From positions 5,800,501 through 5,864,500 of the forward strand of contig NZ_CP108494.1 in NCBI RefSeq assembly GCF_041435435.1: DNA of 64,000 bases, in the 5' to 3' direction. Below the pieces are notes generated by a model. It was not told the DNA's origin and ran no database searches. It worked only from the letters and a program-made list of their open reading frames with translations. The DNA is from Streptomyces sp. NBC_01241. Its GTDB lineage: Bacteria > Actinomycetota > Actinomycetes > Streptomycetales > Streptomycetaceae. The translations under genes and the position numbers were made by a program. Position 1 is the stretch's first letter, and each line of letters opens with the position of its first letter. Shown here piece by piece: positions 1 to 9,532 of the stretch.

Positions 1-642
1 CACACCGGCATCGTCAGCTTTCTGAACAGTCTCGACGCGCACGACACCGACCGGACCGGACTGGTCTACATGGGCTGCCACGGCACCTTCGCCGATCAGC
101 TCAGCAAACTGACCCTGGCCGACGTCACCTGGGCCGAGTACAGCGACCAGGAGATGACCCTGCTGCGCAGGGACGGTTCACTGGTCTGTCTCAACGCCTG
201 CCACTCCGGGGGTTTGCTCGACTACGACGGCGACGGCCGACAGTATCTGCGCGGCTTCACCGAGATCTTCCTCGGCAAGGGGGCGGGCGGCTGCATCGTC
301 ACCGCCGGAAAGATCGGCGAGGCCGAGGCCGGTGACCTGATCCGTCATCTGGTCGAGGCCGTGACCGCAGATCCCGCCCGCCCGGTGGCCCGCGCACTGC
401 GCGCCTTCCGTGCCAGGGCGCTCGCCGAATTCGAGGCCGGGGGCGGAAACCCGCTCCAGGCCGGGGGCGGCATCCCGCTCCAGGTCAGGGACGACGGCAC
501 CTTCGACGCGCGAGGACAGCGCCACGTTCTGCGACTGCTCTACAGCCTGATGTTCCAGTACTACGGCCACCCCCTCAGCACGCTGCACCTCACCGGACCC
601 CACGAGCACGGCGCACGGGAGCGAGAGGGGGCCTCACCATGA
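1..642 (+). CDS. CHAT-domain protease, C-terminal part (5' end outside window)
   Basis: The frame is open from base 1, so the start lies upstream. The fragment carries the two hallmarks of a CHAT (caspase HetF-associated with TPRs) cysteine peptidase: a VYMGCHG segment with the catalytic His at about fragment residue 27, and LNACHSGG with the catalytic Cys at about residue 67. The later helical part ends in a SLMFQYYGHP segment, and a short GGGNPLQ/GGGIPLQ duplication sits near residues 143-158. The stop overlaps the start of the next gene by four bases (ATGA, 639-642), so the two proteins are almost certainly made together. CHAT proteases are usually controlled by partner sensor proteins; by position, the TIR/NB-ARC/TPR protein downstream is the likely partner (inference). 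The unseen N-terminus may hold another domain. Confidence 0.85.
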   Translation, partial: HTGIVSFLNSLDAHDTDRTGLVYMGCHGTFADQLSKLTLADVTWAEYSDQEMTLLRRDGSLVCLNACHSGGLLDYDGDGRQYLRGFTEIFLGKGAGGCIVTAGKIGEAEAGDLIRHLVEAVTADPARPVARALRAFRARALAEFEAGGGNPLQAGGGIPLQVRDDGTFDARGQRHVLRLLYSLMFQYYGHPLSTLHLTGPHEHGAREREGASP

Positions 643-3600
643 GCGGTGACGAACAACCTCTGCTGATCGAACCGGTCGTGGGCTGGCTGCGCGAGGTGGA
701 GCCGGGACTGGTCCACTACGTCAGCGTCGACCTGCGCGGCCCCCTCGACGCCCGCAGCGAGCACGACGGCGAGGCATGGCCCTACGACGAGGAGGAACTG
801 GCCTTCAGTGTCTCGCTGGACGGTGCTCCGAACTTCGTCTGTGAAGTGCTCGACGACCCCGGCGTCGTACTGCACCGGTTCGGCGGTACGTACGGCCCGG
901 CGCGGTTCGTCGTCACGGCAGGTGAGGTCACCGGTCCCGCCGTGCTGCGGCTGACCATCTCCAACCAGTGGGGCATGCCGGTCCGCAAGGCCGAACTGCC
1001 CTGCCACATCAGGGAAGCGGCGTCGGAGCCCAAGACGCCCCGAACGGTCGTCGGACGTCTGCCGGGGCTGTCGCCCGAGGCGCGCACGGACACCGCTCGG
1101 CCGTCCGGTGGGTCGGGCGAAGGGGAGGAGGACCGGGCGGCGCCCGCCCATGCCGCGCGGCCGAGCAGGGCGACGGGGCAACTGCGTGCGTTCCTGGAGC
1201 GGCTGACCAACTTTCGTGCGCCGTCGCCGCCGGGCGCGGCCACGGCCGCCCGGCCGTCCGTGCCGCCGGGGCCGGAGCCGACACAGTCAGCGGATGTCGC
1301 GAACCGGTCCGAGGACCGCGCCGAGGCCTCGCCCGACAGATCGCCCGATCCGCAGCCCGGCGCCGGTACCGCGGTCACGATCAGCTTCGCCGGTCCCGAC
1401 CGGGCCTGGGCGGTGTGGATCGCGGACCGTCTGCAGCGTCGCGGAGTGCCGGTGGCACTCCAACGCCGGGAGCCGCCGGGGGAAGCCCTGTCGCCGGAGG
1501 TGCCACCGGTGGAGTTGCTCAGGGACCTGCTCCTGTCGCCCGGCCGCATCCTGTTGCTGCTCAGCGACGCGTACGTGCGGCCCGGCCCGGACAGCCACGA
1601 GCAATGGAGCCGGGCCCTGCTCGAGGTCGTCGCGCCCGCCCCGGACCGGTTCGCGGCGGTCTCCCTCACCACCTCGGCGCTGCCCGCCGCGGCGGCCGTG
1701 CTGTATCCCGTCCACCTGGTAGGCATCGGCGAGGAGGAGGCCGAGCGGCGGCTGCTGACCCGGCTGGACCTGCCCGTCGACGCACCGCCCGAGCGTGCCG
1801 TGGCCGGGCCGCGACCCCGGTATCCGGCTGACATCCCCGAGGTGTGGGGCGGGGTACCGCGCCGCAACACCAGGTTCACCGGACGCGACGAACTGCTGAA
1901 CCGGACACATCAGCTGTTCGTGGACGCCGAGCCGGGACACGGCCGGGTCGCCCTGTACGGGATGTCCGGCGTCGGCAAGACGCAACTGGCCGTCGAGTAC
2001 GCCCAACGCTTCGGCTCCGACTACGACGTGGTGTGGTGGGTGCCCGCGGACGGCCGCTCCCTCTTCCGCCAGCGGTTGTCCGAACTCGCCCCGGAACTGG
2101 GTCTGTCCACCGGTGTCGAATACGGCGAGCGGTTGCGCGCGGTAGCCGACGCGCTGCGTCGCGGCGAACCCTACGCACACTGGCTCCTGGTCCTCGACGG
2201 CGCCGACGATCCCGAACAGATCCGGGATCTGGTACCGGCCGGGTCGGGCCATGTCCTGATCACCTCGCGCCATCTGGGATGGGGCGAGCACAACAGCATG
2301 CTCGTCGAGGTCCCGGCCTACGAGCGCCGGGAGTCGGTCGACTTCATCAACCGCCGCGCCCCGCGGCTCACCCCGGCCGAGGCGGACCGGCTCGCCGATG
2401 CACTGGAGGATCTGCCGCTGCTGCTCGACCAGACCGCGGGCTGGCTCAATCAGTCCGGGCTGACCGTCGACGAGTACATCGAACTCCTCACGAACGGCGT
2501 CGGCGAGGATGTGGTCAGAGTCTCCGTGGACTTCCCGGTCGTCTTCCGGACCGCCTGGACGATCCAGCTGAGTCAGCTGCTGGAGAGCGATCCGGAGGCC
2601 TTCGAACTCCTGCGCCTCTGCGCCTTCTTCGCGCCCGGCTCCATCCCCGGACAGCTACTGACGCGCGCACAGCTGCCCGGCTCGCCCGGTGGCGACTCCG
2701 CACGCCTGCGAGCCATGCGTCAGCTGCTGCGTCACTCGGCCGCCCGTCTGGAGACCGGCTCCTGGCCGGTCGGCGACGGCGAAGCGCTTCAGCTCCACCG
2801 GTTGTTCCACCAGCTCGTGCGCAGCGGGATCTCCGGGGACGACAGAGCGCTCTACCGCGACGCCGCGCGGGACGCGTTGGCGGTGTCCGACCCCGGGGAC
2901 CCCGCCGACATCGGTGCCTGGCCGCTGTACGCCGCCCTCACCCAGCACCTCGAATGGGCGGAGGCGCTGGAGAGCACCGCCCCTCCGGTGCAGCAGCTCG
3001 TCCTCAACTGCCTGCGCTACATGTACCTTTCGGGGGAGTACGGCAGTGGAATACGGCTCGCCGGGCCCGCCATGGATTCCTGGCGGTCACTGCTCGGAGA
3101 GACGCACCCGAGGATCTGGGACCTCAGCCACCATTACGCCAATCTGCTGCGCGCGCTCGGTGACTACCGCACGAGTGAGAGTGTCGAACGCAGGGTGACC
3201 GTCTCGCTGCGGGCCGAGGGCAGGGAATCGGAACCGGAGCATCTGCGGGCGGTCGGCGGGCTCGCGGCCGATCTGCGCGGTCAGGGGCGCTACCAGGAGG
3301 CGCTGACGCTCTCCGTCTCGATCAGGGACCGCTGCCTGACCCTCTTCGGCCAGGAGGACGGCCGCACGCTGAACGCGGACAACAACCTGGCCGTGTCGTT
3401 GCGCCTGCTCGGCCGGTACGAGGAGGCCCTGGCACTCGACCGGCGCACCCTCACCCTGCGGCGGGCCGTGCTGCGCAGGGGTGCGGCGGCGACCCTCTAC
3501 TCGGAGATCAACTGTGCCATCGATCTGCGGCTGCTCGGGCACCACCAGGAGGCCGAGGAGGAGCTGAGCCGGACCGTCCACAGCCATCTGCGGCTGCTCG

Positions 3601-4205
3601 GGGCCGGTAATCCCCAGACCTTGCGCGCCCAGCACGGTCTGGCCCTGTGCCGGTATGCCCGGGCGGGAGCAGCCGTGGCCCTGCCCCTGCTGATCGACGT
3701 ACGGGAGCGCTGCCTGCGCGTGCTCGGTGAACACGACCCGCTCACCCTGCAGATCACGGCGAGCGGTGCCTGCGTGGAGGGGGAGGCGGGCGACCCCGGG
3801 CAGGCGCGGGCGCTCCATGAGCAGGTGGTGGCCGGATACTTGCGGATGCTGGGCCCGGAGCATCCGTACACCATCGGAACGCAGGGCAACACGGCCTTGA
3901 TGCGATGGACCCTGGGCGATCACGCCATCGCGAGCCACGGTATCGAGCAGGCCCGCGCCCTGATGGCCCGCGAGGTGGGGGAGGACCACCCGTGGACGAT
4001 CGGCTGGGGGCTGAACACGACGCTGGTACGGATCTGGACCGGGCAGCAGGAGGCCGCGCGAGAGCTGGGCCGGGAGTGCGCGGCCCGGGCGGCCACTGCG
4101 CTGGGGCCCCGTCATCCGCTGGCCGTCGCCTGCCGGGCGGCCTACGTGATGACGCCGACGACTGACGACCCGCCGTTTCAGCCGTTCGAACCGCTCGTCA
4201 TCTGA
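639..4205 (+). CDS. STAND-type signalling ATPase: N-terminal beta domain, TIR-like domain, NB-ARC, TPR repeats
   Basis: A 1188-residue multidomain protein. Residues 1-130 form a beta-rich domain I do not recognise. A low-complexity Pro/Ala/Arg linker (about 140-240) follows, then a TIR-like domain (about 242-400) beginning VTISFAGPDRAWAVWI. Next is an NB-ARC ATPase with Walker A GMSGVGKTQ (about 441-449), Walker B HWLLVLDGADD (about 515-525) and a sensor-like LITSRH. The C-terminal half (about 740-1165) is kinesin-light-chain-type TPRs with repeated 'L-G-x-x-H/N-P-x-T' and 'N-x-A...LR-x-L-G' patterns. The usual TIR catalytic Glu context (WC..E) is not evident, so NADase activity is doubtful. 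The family architecture suggests ligand sensing by the TPRs, ATP-driven oligomerisation and effector activation. The ATGA overlap couples it to the CHAT protease upstream. The start is fixed by that overlap. An anti-phage or regulated-proteolysis role is inference. Confidence 0.85.
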   Translation: MSGDEQPLLIEPVVGWLREVEPGLVHYVSVDLRGPLDARSEHDGEAWPYDEEELAFSVSLDGAPNFVCEVLDDPGVVLHRFGGTYGPARFVVTAGEVTGPAVLRLTISNQWGMPVRKAELPCHIREAASEPKTPRTVVGRLPGLSPEARTDTARPSGGSGEGEEDRAAPAHAARPSRATGQLRAFLERLTNFRAPSPPGAATAARPSVPPGPEPTQSADVANRSEDRAEASPDRSPDPQPGAGTAVTISFAGPDRAWAVWIADRLQRRGVPVALQRREPPGEALSPEVPPVELLRDLLLSPGRILLLLSDAYVRPGPDSHEQWSRALLEVVAPAPDRFAAVSLTTSALPAAAAVLYPVHLVGIGEEEAERRLLTRLDLPVDAPPERAVAGPRPRYPADIPEVWGGVPRRNTRFTGRDELLNRTHQLFVDAEPGHGRVALYGMSGVGKTQLAVEYAQRFGSDYDVVWWVPADGRSLFRQRLSELAPELGLSTGVEYGERLRAVADALRRGEPYAHWLLVLDGADDPEQIRDLVPAGSGHVLITSRHLGWGEHNSMLVEVPAYERRESVDFINRRAPRLTPAEADRLADALEDLPLLLDQTAGWLNQSGLTVDEYIELLTNGVGEDVVRVSVDFPVVFRTAWTIQLSQLLESDPEAFELLRLCAFFAPGSIPGQLLTRAQLPGSPGGDSARLRAMRQLLRHSAARLETGSWPVGDGEALQLHRLFHQLVRSGISGDDRALYRDAARDALAVSDPGDPADIGAWPLYAALTQHLEWAEALESTAPPVQQLVLNCLRYMYLSGEYGSGIRLAGPAMDSWRSLLGETHPRIWDLSHHYANLLRALGDYRTSESVERRVTVSLRAEGRESEPEHLRAVGGLAADLRGQGRYQEALTLSVSIRDRCLTLFGQEDGRTLNADNNLAVSLRLLGRYEEALALDRRTLTLRRAVLRRGAAATLYSEINCAIDLRLLGHHQEAEEELSRTVHSHLRLLGAGNPQTLRAQHGLALCRYARAGAAVALPLLIDVRERCLRVLGEHDPLTLQITASGACVEGEAGDPGQARALHEQVVAGYLRMLGPEHPYTIGTQGNTALMRWTLGDHAIASHGIEQARALMAREVGEDHPWTIGWGLNTTLVRIWTGQQEAARELGRECAARAATALGPRHPLAVACRAAYVMTPTTDDPPFQPFEPLVI

Positions 4206-4289
4206 GGACCGTCCGACGAGTGCTCCGTGCCGACCGGGCGGTGGTGCGCCGGACGGCTGTGCGCGTGGCCGCGGCACGAGCCCGGGCAC

Positions 4290-4338
4290 CCCGAAGGGCC
4301 CGCTCCCGCGAGATGATCGCGGGAGCGGGCCCTTCGGG
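4290..4338. terminator. Bidirectional hairpin terminator between convergent genes
   Basis: Perfect 22-bp inverted repeat (arms 4290-4311 and 4317-4338) with a 5-base GATGA loop, lying between the convergent STAND gene and kgd. There is no T tract, which is usual for Streptomyces terminators. It can serve both strands. Confidence 0.8.
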
Positions 4339-4358
4339 TTCGTGCGTACGGCGACCGG

Positions 4359-7300
4359 TCAGGCGTCGAAGACCTCGGCGACCAGTTGGGCCTGCTCGGC
4401 CTGGTGGCGCTTGGCCGAGCCGACCGCCGGGGACGAGCTGTGCGGCCGCGAGATGCGGCGCAGGCGCTCACCGTGCGGGACGTCGGCGCCGACGGCCAGG
4501 TCCAGGTGGTCGATCAGGTTCAGGGCGATGAACGGCCAGGCGCCCTGGTTGGCCGGCTCCTCCTGGGTCCAGAGGTACTTCTCGGCGTTCGGGTACTTGG
4601 CGATCTCGGCCTGCAGCTCGGCACCCGGCAGCGGGTACAGGCGCTCCAGACGGATGATGGCGGTGTCCGTGACGCCACGCTTCGTACGCTCGGCCTCCAG
4701 GTCGTAGTAGACCTTGCCGGCGCAGAAGACGACCTTGCGGACGTCGTTCGGGTTCACCGAGTCGTCGCCGATCACCGGGCGGAAGCCGCCGGTGGTGAAC
4801 TCCTCCACCTTCGACGCGGCCGCCTTGAGGCGGAGCATCGACTTCGGGGTGAAGACGATCAGCGGCTTGTGGTGCGGGTTGTGCACCTGCCACCGCAGGA
4901 GGTGGAAGTAGTTCGACGGCAGGGTCGGCATCGCGACCGTCATGTTGTTCTGCGCGCACAGCGTGAGGAAGCGCTCCGGGCGGGCGGACGAGTGGTCCGG
5001 GCCCTGGCCCTCGTAGCCGTGCGGCAGCAGCAGCGTGACGCCGGAGGTCTGGCCCCACTTCTGCTCGGCCGAGGAGATGAACTCGTCGACGACGGTCTGC
5101 GCGCCGTTGACGAAGTCACCGAACTGGGCCTCCCAGATGACCAGCGATTCCGGGCGGGCCAGCGAGTAGCCGTACTCGAAGCCCATCGCCGCGTACTCGC
5201 TGAGCAGCGAGTCGTAGACGTTGTAACGGGCCTGGTCGTCGGCGAGGTAGAGCAGCGGGGTGTAGTCCTCGCCGTCCACCTGGTCGACGAGAACCGCGTG
5301 CCGCTGGCCGAAGGTGCCGCGGCGGGTGTCCTGGCCGGCGAGCCGGACCGGGGTGCCCTCCATCAGCAGCGAACCGATGGCCAGGGTCTCGCCCATGCCC
5401 CAGTCGATCGTGCCGTTCTCCACCGAGGCCGCGCGACGCTGCATCTGCGGCATCAGACGGGGGTGGACGGTGATCCGGTCGGGGATGTTGACCTGCGACT
5501 CCGCGATGACCTTGACGACCTCCTGGGAGATCGCGGTGGTCACGGCGACCGGGAACTCGGGCTGGACCTCGGGGGTCTGCGCCGGAGCCGGCAGCGAGGT
5601 GGCCTCGCGGACCTCCGCGAAGACCTTCTCCAGCTGGCCCTGGAAGTCCTGGAGCGCCTGCTCGGCCTCTTCCAGCGTGATGTCGCCGCGACCGATGAGG
5701 GACTCGGTGTAGAGCTTGCGCACCGAGCGCTTCTTGTCGATCAGGGTGTACATCTGCGGGTTGGTGAACTCCGGGTTGTCGCCCTCGTTGTGACCGCGGC
5801 GGCGGTAGCAGATGAGGTCGATCACGACGTCCTTGTTGAACGCCTGCCGGAACTCGAAGGCGAGCCGGGCGACCCGGACGACGGCCTCGGGGTCGTCGCC
5901 GTTGACGTGGATGATCGGCGCCTCGATCATGCGCGCCACGTCGGTGGCGTACATCGAGGAGCGCGAGGACTCCGGGGCGGCGGTGAAGCCGACCTGGTTG
6001 TTGATCACCACGTGCACCGTGCCGCCGGTGCGGTAGCCGCGCAGCTGCGACATGTTGAGCGTCTCGGCGACGACGCCCTGGCCCGCGAAGGCCGCGTCGC
6101 CGTGGAGCGCGACGGGCAGGACGGTGAAGTCCGTGCCGCCCTTGTTGATGATGTCCTGCTTGGCGCGGGCGATGCCCTCCAGGACCGGGTCGACCGCCTC
6201 CAGGTGCGAGGGGTTGGCGGCCAGCGAGACCTTGATCTGCTCGCCGTCCAGACCGGTGAAGGTGCCCTCGGCGCCCAGGTGGTACTTCACGTCGCCGGAG
6301 CCGTGCATCGACCGGGGGTCGAGGTTGCCCTCGAACTCGCGGAAGATCTGCGCGTACGACTTGCCGACGATGTTCGCCAGCACGTTCAGCCGGCCGCGGT
6401 GGGCCATGCCGATGACGACCTCGTCGAGGCGGGCCTCGGCGGCGGAGTCGATGACCGCGTCGAGCAGCGGGATGACGGACTCGCCGCCCTCCAGCGAGAA
6501 CCGCTTCTGGCCGACGTACTTGGTCTGCAGGAACGTCTCGAACGCCTCGGCGGCGTTCAGCCGGCGCAGGATGCGCAGCTGCTCCTCGCGCTCGGGCTGC
6601 TGGGCGCGCGGGCGCTCCACCCGGTCCTGGAGCCACTTGCGCTGCTTCGGGTCCTGGATGTGCATGAACTCGATGCCGGTGGTGCGGCAGTACGACTCAC
6701 GCAGCACGCCGAGGATGTCGCGGAGCTTCATCATCGACTTGCCGGCGAAACCGCCGACCGCGAAGTCCCGCTCCAGGTCCCACAGGGTGAGGCCGTGCTC
6801 GGTGATGTCCAGGTCGGGGTGCTTGCGCTGGCGGTACTCCAGCGGGTCGGTGTCGGCCATGACGTGGCCGCGGACCCGGTAGGAGTGGATCAGCTCGAAG
6901 ACCCGCGCGGCCTTGGTCACGTCGTTGTCGTGCGAGGCGTCGATGTCCGTGAGCCAGCGGACCGGCTCGTACGGGATGCGCAGCGACTTGAAGATCTCGT
7001 CGTAGAACTCGTTCTCGCCGAGCAGGAGCTGGGCGACGATCCGCAGGAACTCGCCGGAGGCGGCGCCCTGGATGACCCGGTGGTCGTACGTCGAGGTCAG
7101 CGTCATGACCTTGGAGATGCCCAGCTTGTTCAGGGTGTCCTGGGAGGTGCCCTGGAACTCGGCGGGGTAGTCCATCGCGCCGACGCCCATGATGAGGCCC
7201 TGGCCGGGCATCAGGCGGGGCACGGAGTGCACGGTGCCGATGCCGCCGGGGTTGGTCAGCGAGGCGGTGACTCCGGTGAAGTCGTCCATGCCGAGCTTGC

Positions 7301-8198
7301 CGTTGCGGGCGCGGCGGACGATGTCCTCGTAGGCCTGCCAGAACTCGAAGAAGTTGAGCGTCTCGGCCTTCTTGATGGCCGCGACGACCAGCTGGCGGTC
7401 GCCGTTCGCCTTCACCAGGTCGATGGCCAGACCGAGGTTGACGTGCTCCGGCTTGACCAGGGTCGGCTTGCCGTCCTTCACCGCGAAGGACTGGTTCATC
7501 GCCGGCATGGCCTTGAGGGCCTGCACCATCGCGTACCCGATGAGGTGCGTGAAGGAGATCTTCCCGCCGCGGGCGCGCTTGAGGTGGTTGTTGATGACGA
7601 TGCGGTTGTCGAAGAGCAGCTTCACCGGAACGGCGCGGACGGACGTGGCCGTCGGCAGCTCAAGCGAGGCGTTCATGTTCTTCGCGACGGCGGCCGACGG
7701 GCCGCGCAGCGTCACGTACTCCGGGCCGGCCGGGGCCTCGGTGGCCGGAGCCGCCGCAGCCTTCACCGGGGCCTCGGCCGGCTTCGCGGCCGGCACGGCC
7801 TTCGCCGGTGCTGCCGGGGCAACGACGGCGGGGGCGGCGGAGGCGGCCTGTGCGGGCGCCGGAGCCGCGGGCGCCGGAGCAGGCGCGGCCGGAGCCGGGG
7901 CCTGCGCCCCAGGTGCCTGGGGTGTGGTGGTCGGCGCGGTGGCGGCCGGGGCCGGGGTCACCGCAGCCCCCGCGGCTGCGGCGCCGGGAACGGGCTTGTC
8001 CGCCGTGCCGGACGTACCCGGCTTGTAGTCGGCGAAGAAGTCCCACCAGGCGCGATCGACCGAATTGGGGTCCTGGAGGTACTGCTGGTAGATCTCGTCG
8101 ACGAGCCACTCATTGGGGCCGAAAGCCGCAGCCGGGTCGGAACCCGGGCTGGCTTGGTCGGTCGAGATGCTCGAGTTACTGGGGGACTGAGACGACAC
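4359..8198 (-). CDS. kgd: Multifunctional 2-oxoglutarate dehydrogenase/decarboxylase (E2-like succinyltransferase fused to E1)
   Basis: TCA-cycle enzyme of the actinobacterial fused type. It decarboxylates 2-oxoglutarate with ThDP (E1) and carries an E2-like acyltransferase module, working with a lipoyl-bearing E2 and an E3 encoded elsewhere. The N-terminal signature FGPNEWLVDEIYQQYL is followed by a long Ala/Pro-rich linker (about 60-150). The acyltransferase domain (about 155-400) has the catalytic DHRVIQGA motif near residue 370. The E1 domain has the ThDP-binding HVNGDDPEAV...RRGHNEGDNPEF stretch at about 765-812. No lipoyl domain is present, as expected. I chose the GTG at 8198 (product MSSQSPSNSSIS..., 1279 residues), which matches the start I recall for Streptomyces orthologues; an in-frame start at 8249 would add 17 residues. 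AAGAGGG upstream is a plausible ribosome site. Confidence 0.95.
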   Translation of the reverse strand: MSSQSPSNSSISTDQASPGSDPAAAFGPNEWLVDEIYQQYLQDPNSVDRAWWDFFADYKPGTSGTADKPVPGAAAAGAAVTPAPAATAPTTTPQAPGAQAPAPAAPAPAPAAPAPAQAASAAPAVVAPAAPAKAVPAAKPAEAPVKAAAAPATEAPAGPEYVTLRGPSAAVAKNMNASLELPTATSVRAVPVKLLFDNRIVINNHLKRARGGKISFTHLIGYAMVQALKAMPAMNQSFAVKDGKPTLVKPEHVNLGLAIDLVKANGDRQLVVAAIKKAETLNFFEFWQAYEDIVRRARNGKLGMDDFTGVTASLTNPGGIGTVHSVPRLMPGQGLIMGVGAMDYPAEFQGTSQDTLNKLGISKVMTLTSTYDHRVIQGAASGEFLRIVAQLLLGENEFYDEIFKSLRIPYEPVRWLTDIDASHDNDVTKAARVFELIHSYRVRGHVMADTDPLEYRQRKHPDLDITEHGLTLWDLERDFAVGGFAGKSMMKLRDILGVLRESYCRTTGIEFMHIQDPKQRKWLQDRVERPRAQQPEREEQLRILRRLNAAEAFETFLQTKYVGQKRFSLEGGESVIPLLDAVIDSAAEARLDEVVIGMAHRGRLNVLANIVGKSYAQIFREFEGNLDPRSMHGSGDVKYHLGAEGTFTGLDGEQIKVSLAANPSHLEAVDPVLEGIARAKQDIINKGGTDFTVLPVALHGDAAFAGQGVVAETLNMSQLRGYRTGGTVHVVINNQVGFTAAPESSRSSMYATDVARMIEAPIIHVNGDDPEAVVRVARLAFEFRQAFNKDVVIDLICYRRRGHNEGDNPEFTNPQMYTLIDKKRSVRKLYTESLIGRGDITLEEAEQALQDFQGQLEKVFAEVREATSLPAPAQTPEVQPEFPVAVTTAISQEVVKVIAESQVNIPDRITVHPRLMPQMQRRAASVENGTIDWGMGETLAIGSLLMEGTPVRLAGQDTRRGTFGQRHAVLVDQVDGEDYTPLLYLADDQARYNVYDSLLSEYAAMGFEYGYSLARPESLVIWEAQFGDFVNGAQTVVDEFISSAEQKWGQTSGVTLLLPHGYEGQGPDHSSARPERFLTLCAQNNMTVAMPTLPSNYFHLLRWQVHNPHHKPLIVFTPKSMLRLKAAASKVEEFTTGGFRPVIGDDSVNPNDVRKVVFCAGKVYYDLEAERTKRGVTDTAIIRLERLYPLPGAELQAEIAKYPNAEKYLWTQEEPANQGAWPFIALNLIDHLDLAVGADVPHGERLRRISRPHSSSPAVGSAKRHQAEQAQLVAEVFDA

Positions 8199-8455
8199 GG
8201 CGGCAACCGCCCTCTTCCGCTTCACAAGGTGATGGACAGCGGAAATCAAGGCTACGCCTCCCGAGCCGTTCCATGGAGGCCGGGCCGGTCTTCGTCGTGC
8301 AAGTCACATCGGAAGGCGGGTTTCGGCGCAGGAAATGGCGGGAAACAAGCATGGTTCCGCTGCACTTCGGGTACGCAGGGCCGCAGCTACGGCCCCCTGG
8401 ACCGTACCCCTGAAAGAGAACACGCAGAACGTTCCCTTCCGGTTCGAACCCTATG

Positions 8456-9532
8456 TCAACCTCGCGGTTGCGGGATGCCCGGAAGAGTGACCTGAATGCG
8501 GCAGCCGCGTCCGGATTCGGCCACACCGATGCGACCGCCGTGCAGATCCACCGCCCAGCGGGCGATCGCCAGGCCCAGACCCGTACCGCCGTCGCTGCCG
8601 GGACCGTGCGGGGACGGCACCTCACCGCGGTTGAAACGCTCGAAGACCCGGTGCCGCTCGGACTCCGGAATGCCCGGACCCTCGTCCAGGACCTCCAGTG
8701 CCAGGGACTCCGGCCCGGCTCCGCGCCGGGCCAGGACGGTGACCCGGCCGTGCGGCGGGCTGTGCTTGACGGCGTTGTCGATGAGGTTGGCCACCACCTG
8801 GTGCAGCCGTTCCGCGTCCGCGTGCGCGGTCAGCTCGGGCGGCGACACGTCCAGATGCAGATGGACGTCCTTGCGGGCGTGGTTCCCGGAACCGGAGGGC
8901 AGCCGACGGTGCGAGGCGGCGAGATTCGCCTCCTTCAGCACGCCCGAGAGATACGGCCACACCTCGAAACGGCGGGCCTTCAGCGTGACCACACCGCTGT
9001 CCAGACGGGACAGGTCCAGCAGCGTCTCCACCAGCCTGCCGAGCCGCTCGGTCTGCTTCAGGGCCGTGCGCATGGTCTCCGGATCGGCCGACGACACCCC
9101 GTCCACGACGTTCTCCAGCACGGCTCTCAGCGCCGCGATGGGTGTCCGCAGCTCATGGGACACATTGGCCACCAGCTCCTTGCGGTGCCGGTCCACGGCC
9201 TCCAGATCGTCCGCCATGAGGTTGATCGTCTGGGCCAGGTCGCCGAGCTCGTCACGCCGGCCGGCGCCGCTCACCCGTCTGGTGTAGTCGCCGTGCGATA
9301 TCGACCGGGCCACGGTCGTCATCTCGTCCAGCGGCGCCGTCAGGCCGTGCGCCACGAACTGGGTGATCAGCAGGGTCGCGATCACCGAGAAGACCGTGAT
9401 GAAGCGCAGCTCCGTCCTGGTGCGCAGGGCCACCATCAGCAGCCCGGTGGTGATGAACACCGAGACCACCACGAGCGTGCCCAGCTTGGCCTTGACCGAA
9501 AAGGGACGCAATCCGGAACCGGTCCGGGTCAT
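8456..9532 (-). CDS. Sensor histidine kinase (HAMP-HisKA-HATPase)
   Basis: A 358-residue membrane kinase. Two closely spaced transmembrane segments (about residues 17-37 and 43-63) leave almost no extracellular loop, so it probably senses within the membrane or through a partner. A HAMP region follows, then the HisKA motif VANVSHELRTP with the phospho-His near residue 127, and an HATPase domain with N box (NLIDNAVKHS), G1 (DEGPGIP) and G2 (GTGLGLAIA). Its start overlaps the stop of the response regulator by four bases (ATGA, 9529-9532), so they form a two-component operon. The signal is unknown. By position I recall an equivalent pair beside the S. coelicolor 2-oxoglutarate dehydrogenase gene. 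Confidence 0.93.
   Translation of the reverse strand: MTRTGSGLRPFSVKAKLGTLVVVSVFITTGLLMVALRTRTELRFITVFSVIATLLITQFVAHGLTAPLDEMTTVARSISHGDYTRRVSGAGRRDELGDLAQTINLMADDLEAVDRHRKELVANVSHELRTPIAALRAVLENVVDGVSSADPETMRTALKQTERLGRLVETLLDLSRLDSGVVTLKARRFEVWPYLSGVLKEANLAASHRRLPSGSGNHARKDVHLHLDVSPPELTAHADAERLHQVVANLIDNAVKHSPPHGRVTVLARRGAGPESLALEVLDEGPGIPESERHRVFERFNRGEVPSPHGPGSDGGTGLGLAIARWAVDLHGGRIGVAESGRGCRIQVTLPGIPQPRG

Noticed and set aside
4386..8495. Very long plus-strand frame antisense to kgd
   Set aside because: Translation is Arg/Val/Leu/Gly-biased without domains; it mirrors the GC-rich third positions of the real gene on the other strand.
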